Source: Clostridiaceae bacterium
Lineage (GTDB): Bacteria > Bacillota_A > Clostridia > Clostridiales > Clostridiaceae
Direction of reading: 5' to 3'
DNA length: 9,350 nucleotides
Assembly (NCBI GenBank): GCA_029256485.1
Contig: JAQSXU010000139.1
Span: 1-9,350 of the forward strand
Positions 6,763 to 9,350 of the stretch are shown piece after piece. Numbering within the stretch: position 1 is the first letter of the stretch; every line of letters begins with the position of its first letter. The notes under the pieces were generated by a model. The model made no database searches. It was not told where the DNA came from and saw only the letters and a list, made by a program, of their open reading frames with translations. Position numbers and translations under genes: made by a program.

Positions 6763-6904
6763 TCTAATCACCTTTTCCTATTCATATTTTTTTACCTCTT
6801 TACTATATAAACAATTTAAATATGAATTTGGGGACAAGATTTTTGAAATATTCTATAACTTTTTGATATTTATTTTATTGATTCAGCCATTTGTTTTAGT
6901 GACT
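6358..6904. repeat. Duplicated block, copy B
   Basis: This aligns with 3768-4320. It holds the 138-aa gene, the shared element and the last ~11 anti-sigma codons. Beyond 6904 the sequence is unrelated to the anti-sigma gene, so the duplicate was cut or deleted inside that gene. Confidence 0.85.
6796..6844 (-). promoter_or_regulatory. Shared upstream element, copy B
   Basis: This is the same sequence as at 4206-4254 with one or two changes (TATAGT where copy A has TATGGT), and the same 68-base distance to the ATG. Copies A and B could be similar simply because the whole block was duplicated recently; the copy at 8934 is the more informative comparison. Confidence 0.6.
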
Positions 6905-6905
6905 C
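6870..6905 (-). pseudogene. Remnant of an anti-sigma factor 3' end (ESLKQMAESIK)
   Basis: The minus strand encodes ESLKQMAESIK and a TAA at 6870-6872. It matches the last residues of the intact anti-sigma factor (ESILKQMAESIK) with one codon lost. The frame is stopped a few codons upstream by TAG at 6912-6914. It shows that the duplicated block once followed a full anti-sigma gene. Confidence 0.75.
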
Positions 6906-7047
6906 TTTTACCTATAAAAGAATAAAAGTTGAAAATGAAGTAGTAAAAACAGAGGATTGTACCTCATGTGAAACATTTTTGACATGCCTGGACAAAAGTG
7001 ATGTCAATATTTCCTTCAATGCAACATTTTTAAATAAAAAAGGTTAG
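6886..7047 (+). pseudogene. Plus-strand coding remnant with Cys-x2-Cys-x5-Cys, possibly transposase-derived
   Basis: From about 6913 the plus strand reads YKRIKVENEVVKTEDCTSCE, then TFLTCLDKSDVNI, and ends with TAG at 7045-7047. No start or ribosome site fits, and the upstream part of the frame runs antisense through the anti-sigma remnant. The DCTSC...TC spacing recalls the small zinc-ribbon segment of IS1182-type transposases, but this is weak. It interrupts what should have been anti-sigma sequence, so it may mark a past insertion. No inverted repeats were found. Confidence 0.3.
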
Positions 7048-7074
7048 TTTAACTCAACCTTCCAGTGTTTTAAT

Positions 7075-7533
7075 TCAATTAAATATTTCTATCTTACTAA
7101 ACTTTATGCCTAAAACCGAGTATGTTATTTCATATTCATCTGGATTTACCATATATTCTCCAGTTAATTTATAAAAATATCCAATTGAATACTCTGAAAA
7201 AGGTTCCAATATCTTACTCTCCAAACTTTCCTTTTTTAATAATTCTTCTTCGCTAATCTCAGAAACCCCCCACTTGGTTATCGCAGTAGTAACATATTCT
7301 ACCCCACTGCCATCTAATGGTTCTACACTTTTAACTTTTATAGGAAACATTGTGTTATTCTTTATTACTCCACCAAAACCCATTATTTTATCAACATACT
7401 CAGGATAAGTTTGCTCGTTAGCGCCGGCTGTTACTCCCAAAATAACATTATTTAAACAATAACTCCTAAAAAAAATTTGTGCTATAACTACTATTATTGC
7501 GCAGCATAGACAATATAATATTACTTTTTTCAT
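7075..7533 (-). CDS. Membrane-anchored extracytoplasmic protein of unknown function, 152 aa
   Basis: The start is ATG at 7531-7533, behind AAGGGG with an 8-9 base gap; an in-frame GTG three codons earlier overlaps the ribosome site. Residues 4-22 (VILYCLCCAIIVVIAQIFF) form one membrane segment. The remaining ~128 residues should lie outside and look like one beta-sandwich-type domain (GVIKNNTMFPIKVKSVEPLD, then SEYSIGYFYKLTGEY, ending LGIKFSKIEIFN). No catalytic or Cys motif is seen. The gene lies 90 bp after the 395-aa gene with a strong hairpin between them, so it may have low read-through expression or its own promoter. Family not recognised. Confidence 0.75.
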   Translation of the reverse strand: MKKVILYCLCCAIIVVIAQIFFRSYCLNNVILGVTAGANEQTYPEYVDKIMGFGGVIKNNTMFPIKVKSVEPLDGSGVEYVTTAITKWGVSEISEEELLKKESLESKILEPFSEYSIGYFYKLTGEYMVNPDEYEITYSVLGIKFSKIEIFN

Positions 7534-7566
7534 TAAAACCACCCCTTATTAATATAATAACATATT

Positions 7567-7598
7567 TTAACCCCCAAATATAGTTTTTTGGGGGTTAA
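7567..7598 (-). terminator. Perfect 12-bp hairpin after the 395-aa gene
   Basis: TTAACCCCCAAA (7567-7578) is exactly inverted at 7587-7598. It begins 24 bases after the 395-aa gene's stop codon. The GC block is the strongest in the neighbourhood. There is no T-run after it on the minus strand, so it may end or attenuate transcription into the 152-aa gene, or protect the 3' end of the mRNA. Confidence 0.6.
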
Positions 7599-7622
7599 TC
7601 TTAAGTATTTTGATAAGAAACT

Positions 7623-8810
7623 TTAGTATCTTGTTACGTATAGTTCTGTAACTGGACTTCCGTTGCCGCCGTATTCATAATAGGTAGTACTACCATGTGT
7701 TCTTTTAGCACTTTGATCTGAATATACCGTATGGTTCACATCTACTTTATAATTGATGCCAGAAAGAGGTCCAGTAAAAGCCGCAGCACCACCTATTGTA
7801 AAACTTTTTCCTACAGTTACCTTAGCATAAGAACCTGGAGTATATGTAGTATATGTATATGGAGCCAAGGTACCAGGAGATACCTCATTTTTGCTTTCAG
7901 CAAATGTTACATAGCCAATCCCACTTTTCCAAGCTGTTGGTCTAATCTGATGATATGTAATTGTACTTACTCCATCTGTCCATCGAACTTTCTCTTCTAC
8001 ATATTGGTAATATGTGAAAAATTTATATTTAACCCCTGAAGATGCAGTTGTAGTTGTTGCACCTGTCTCTACGGTACTAGTAGCAGTAAAACCCGTTGAT
8101 AGGATACTACCTCCTGAAAGTGTAACCTTATTTCCCCTTACAATATTCACTTCCACAGTACATCCCTTAGCTGAATTAGCAACTATAAAATCAGTTGGCC
8201 TGTACCCCAAGTCTCTTGTTTCTAGAATAGTTATAGTGCCTTCAGACATTAGTGACATAGTTCCAGCAGAATCATTTGCTGCAACTTTAAAATTCTTGTC
8301 ATCTTTTACTTTTTTAGTTTTTATCTTTAATGATTTTACATTATCTGTTTTTACGTTGTCTGTTGAGTAAGAATCTGTTCCCGCACTAAGGCTATCTTTT
8401 TCTTCGAAAAAGTCAGGAGAATAGTATGTTTGAGTGAATCCATCTACAAATACTTCTTCACCATTTGTAACAAAAATAGCGTAGTGAACATCTACAGCAC
8501 CTCTATTAGCCAAGTCTTTTTCTATTAGGCTCATTGACGGTTGATAAACAAACGATGTCTTACCATTGTCATCTAAAAAAACTTCTCCAACTGTTTTATT
8601 TTCTAAATAAGAGTACACAGTCATACGCCCGTTAGCTAAAACTTTACCAGACGAATCAATTACTTGTACTTCAAATAGATTCTTTTCTGTACTATCTACA
8701 CTTACTAAATCATCTGCATAATTTTTATTTTCTTCAGCAGATACTACGTTTGGTAACATTGTAAAAATTATTAAAAATGTTAACATTGAAGATATTATTC
8801 TTTTTATCAT
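7623..8810 (-). CDS. Secreted two-domain beta-rich protein, 395 aa, unknown function
   Basis: The start ATG (8808-8810) has a full AGGAGG ribosome site 6 bases away. The signal peptide is residues 1-25 (cleavage after VVSA). Residues ~45-132 form a beta domain starting FEVQVIDSSGKVLANG, with a transthyretin-like look (LDDNGKTSFVYQP). A charged linker with a doubled TDNVK and many Lys follows (150-180). The C-terminal half (~195-395) is Thr/Ser/Tyr/Gly-rich beta structure, including GATTTTASSG, FFTYYQYVEEKVRW and STTYYEYGG. There is no Cys in the mature chain except one in KGCTVEV. No LPXTG anchor, choline- or SLH-binding repeats are seen, so it is probably released or held by contacts with the wall. 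I do not recognise the family. The shared element lies ~160 bases upstream, and a sigma-A-like promoter is nearer. Confidence 0.85.
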   Translation of the reverse strand: MIKRIISSMLTFLIIFTMLPNVVSAEENKNYADDLVSVDSTEKNLFEVQVIDSSGKVLANGRMTVYSYLENKTVGEVFLDDNGKTSFVYQPSMSLIEKDLANRGAVDVHYAIFVTNGEEVFVDGFTQTYYSPDFFEEKDSLSAGTDSYSTDNVKTDNVKSLKIKTKKVKDDKNFKVAANDSAGTMSLMSEGTITILETRDLGYRPTDFIVANSAKGCTVEVNIVRGNKVTLSGGSILSTGFTATSTVETGATTTTASSGVKYKFFTYYQYVEEKVRWTDGVSTITYHQIRPTAWKSGIGYVTFAESKNEVSPGTLAPYTYTTYTPGSYAKVTVGKSFTIGGAAAFTGPLSGINYKVDVNHTVYSDQSAKRTHGSTTYYEYGGNGSPVTELYVTRY

Positions 8811-8863
8811 TAGTAACCTCCTAGATATTTATTATATTTTTGTATTTCTCCAGTCCTAATATT

Positions 8864-8891
8864 ACTATAAAATTAAAAAATTATCCTTCAA
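8864..8891 (-). promoter_or_regulatory. Candidate sigma-A promoter of the 395-aa gene
   Basis: The minus strand reads TTGAAG (8886-8891), a 16-bp spacer, then TATAGT (8864-8869), about 55 bases before the ATG. AT-rich sequence makes such matches common, so this is tentative. It would allow expression independent of the TTGTCCCC element. Confidence 0.4.
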
Positions 8892-8933
8892 TGGCTTCCA
8901 ATAGAATCTCCCCCTTTTCCTAAATTTTTTACT

Positions 8934-8981
8934 TCTTTACTATATAAACAATTTAAATATCAATTTGGGGACAAGATTTTT
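8934..8981 (-). promoter_or_regulatory. Shared upstream element, copy C
   Basis: The same TTGTCCCCAAATT core and AT-rich tail with the same internal spacing are found here upstream of a gene unrelated to the 138-aa proteins. Just after it (minus strand) TAGGAAAAGG matches the ribosome-site region of copies A and B before similarity ends, so an older 138-aa-type start may have been replaced. Conservation in front of a different gene argues for a regulatory role. Confidence 0.6.
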
Positions 8982-9002
8982 GAAATATCTTTAAAATTAA
9001 TT

Positions 9003-9050
9003 TTAGATATATCTATTTATCGATTCAGCCATTTTTTTAGTATGCTTTCT
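9003..9050 (-). pseudogene. Remnant of an anti-sigma factor 3' end fused to sigma-leader-like sequence
   Basis: The minus strand encodes KMAESINRYI then TAA (9003-9005). It matches the anti-sigma C-terminus (QMAESIK), with one base lost in the A-run just upstream. It continues directly into TTTTTCAGAAAGCA, which also occurs just upstream of the ECF sigma start (5494-5509 on the plus strand). This is what remains if a sigma/anti-sigma pair was deleted between short GAAAGCA repeats. Confidence 0.65.
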
Positions 9051-9251
9051 GAAAAATTCAAAGGGTACTACTCACATCGTTTTTAGCGACATATTCACAA
9101 AATCAAAAGCATTATAATGAATACAACATGCAATTTTCGACATCTATTTAAAGATACTTTTCTGAAAATTTGCCCAGACAGGATAAAAAACATATTACTA
9201 ATAAAAATTTATGTGTGCTTTAAACTAAACTTTTTAGTAAGGATAAAAAAC
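9051..9251. other. Gene-free stretch before the right repeat
   Basis: No credible gene is seen; the plus-strand open stretch starting at 9117 lacks a ribosome site and runs into the repeat and its terminator. A single TTTGCCC (9169-9175) echoes the pairs on the left side. Confidence 0.5.
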
Positions 9252-9350
9252 AAAAAGACACCAACCTGTTGCAGTCAGTGCCTTTCTTCAATTGGTTAAT
9301 TACATATTGCTTACTTCTTCGTGCTCATGTGCTTCTTTATATTTTAAGCG
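9252..9350. repeat. 99-bp direct repeat, right copy (cut by window end)
   Basis: Identical base for base to 1006-1104 and in the same orientation. It carries the same minus-strand gene end (EEVSNM, stop) and terminator hairpin (about 9252-9283). Confidence 0.85.

Noticed and set aside
8014..8370. Plus-strand open frame inside the 395-aa gene
   Set aside because: It lies antisense to a gene with a signal peptide and perfect ribosome site, has no ribosome site of its own, and reads as low-complexity Val/Pro/Ser sequence.
9117..9299. 60-codon plus-strand open frame with several Cys
   Set aside because: No ribosome site; its second half is the antisense of the repeat's terminator and gene end.

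Overview
The window is visibly AT-rich, with small genes, strong AGGAGG-type ribosome sites and protein families (clostridial ECF sigma factor, DUF4367-type anti-sigma factor, BFD-like chemoreceptor) that point to an anaerobic, motile Clostridia-class Firmicute. No ribosomal RNA, tRNA, CRISPR array or intact transposase or integrase is visible.

Layout. Positions 1-801 (+) hold the 3' part of a methyl-accepting chemotaxis receptor that ends in two tandem BFD-type [2Fe-2S] domains, closed by a terminator at 799-834. From 835 on, every intact gene is on the minus strand. A block of at least 99 bp at 1006-1104 recurs without mismatch at 9252-9350, in the same orientation and cut by the window edge. 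These two copies bracket about 8.2 kb. Paired TTTGCCC motifs near the left copy resemble int/att debris, so the interval could be an integrated element or a recombination-prone island. That is inference.

Inside the repeats lie: a one-TM anchored protein (1244-1747); decayed gene ends (1841-2046); a four-TM protein (2055-2492); a 283-aa secreted protein (2637-3488); a 138-aa secreted protein (3756-4172); an ECF sigma/anti-sigma pair (4283-5481); a ruined secreted Amidase_6-type gene (5675-6345); a 93%-identical second copy of the 138-aa protein (6346-6762); a 152-aa anchored protein (7075-7533); and a 395-aa secreted protein (7623-8810).

How they fit together. A ~49-bp sequence with the core TTGTCCCCAAATT occurs three times upstream of secreted-protein genes (4206-4254, 6796-6844, 8934-8981). 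Each time it directly follows the 3' end of an anti-sigma gene. At the first site that gene is intact; at the other two only its last dozen codons remain. The simplest reading is that an ancestral unit (sigma, anti-sigma, shared promoter region, secreted protein) was duplicated and then eroded. This leaves one sigma/anti-sigma pair that may control several exported beta-rich proteins in trans. The export signals and repeats are seen directly. The regulon and the function of the exported proteins are not established by sequence alone.
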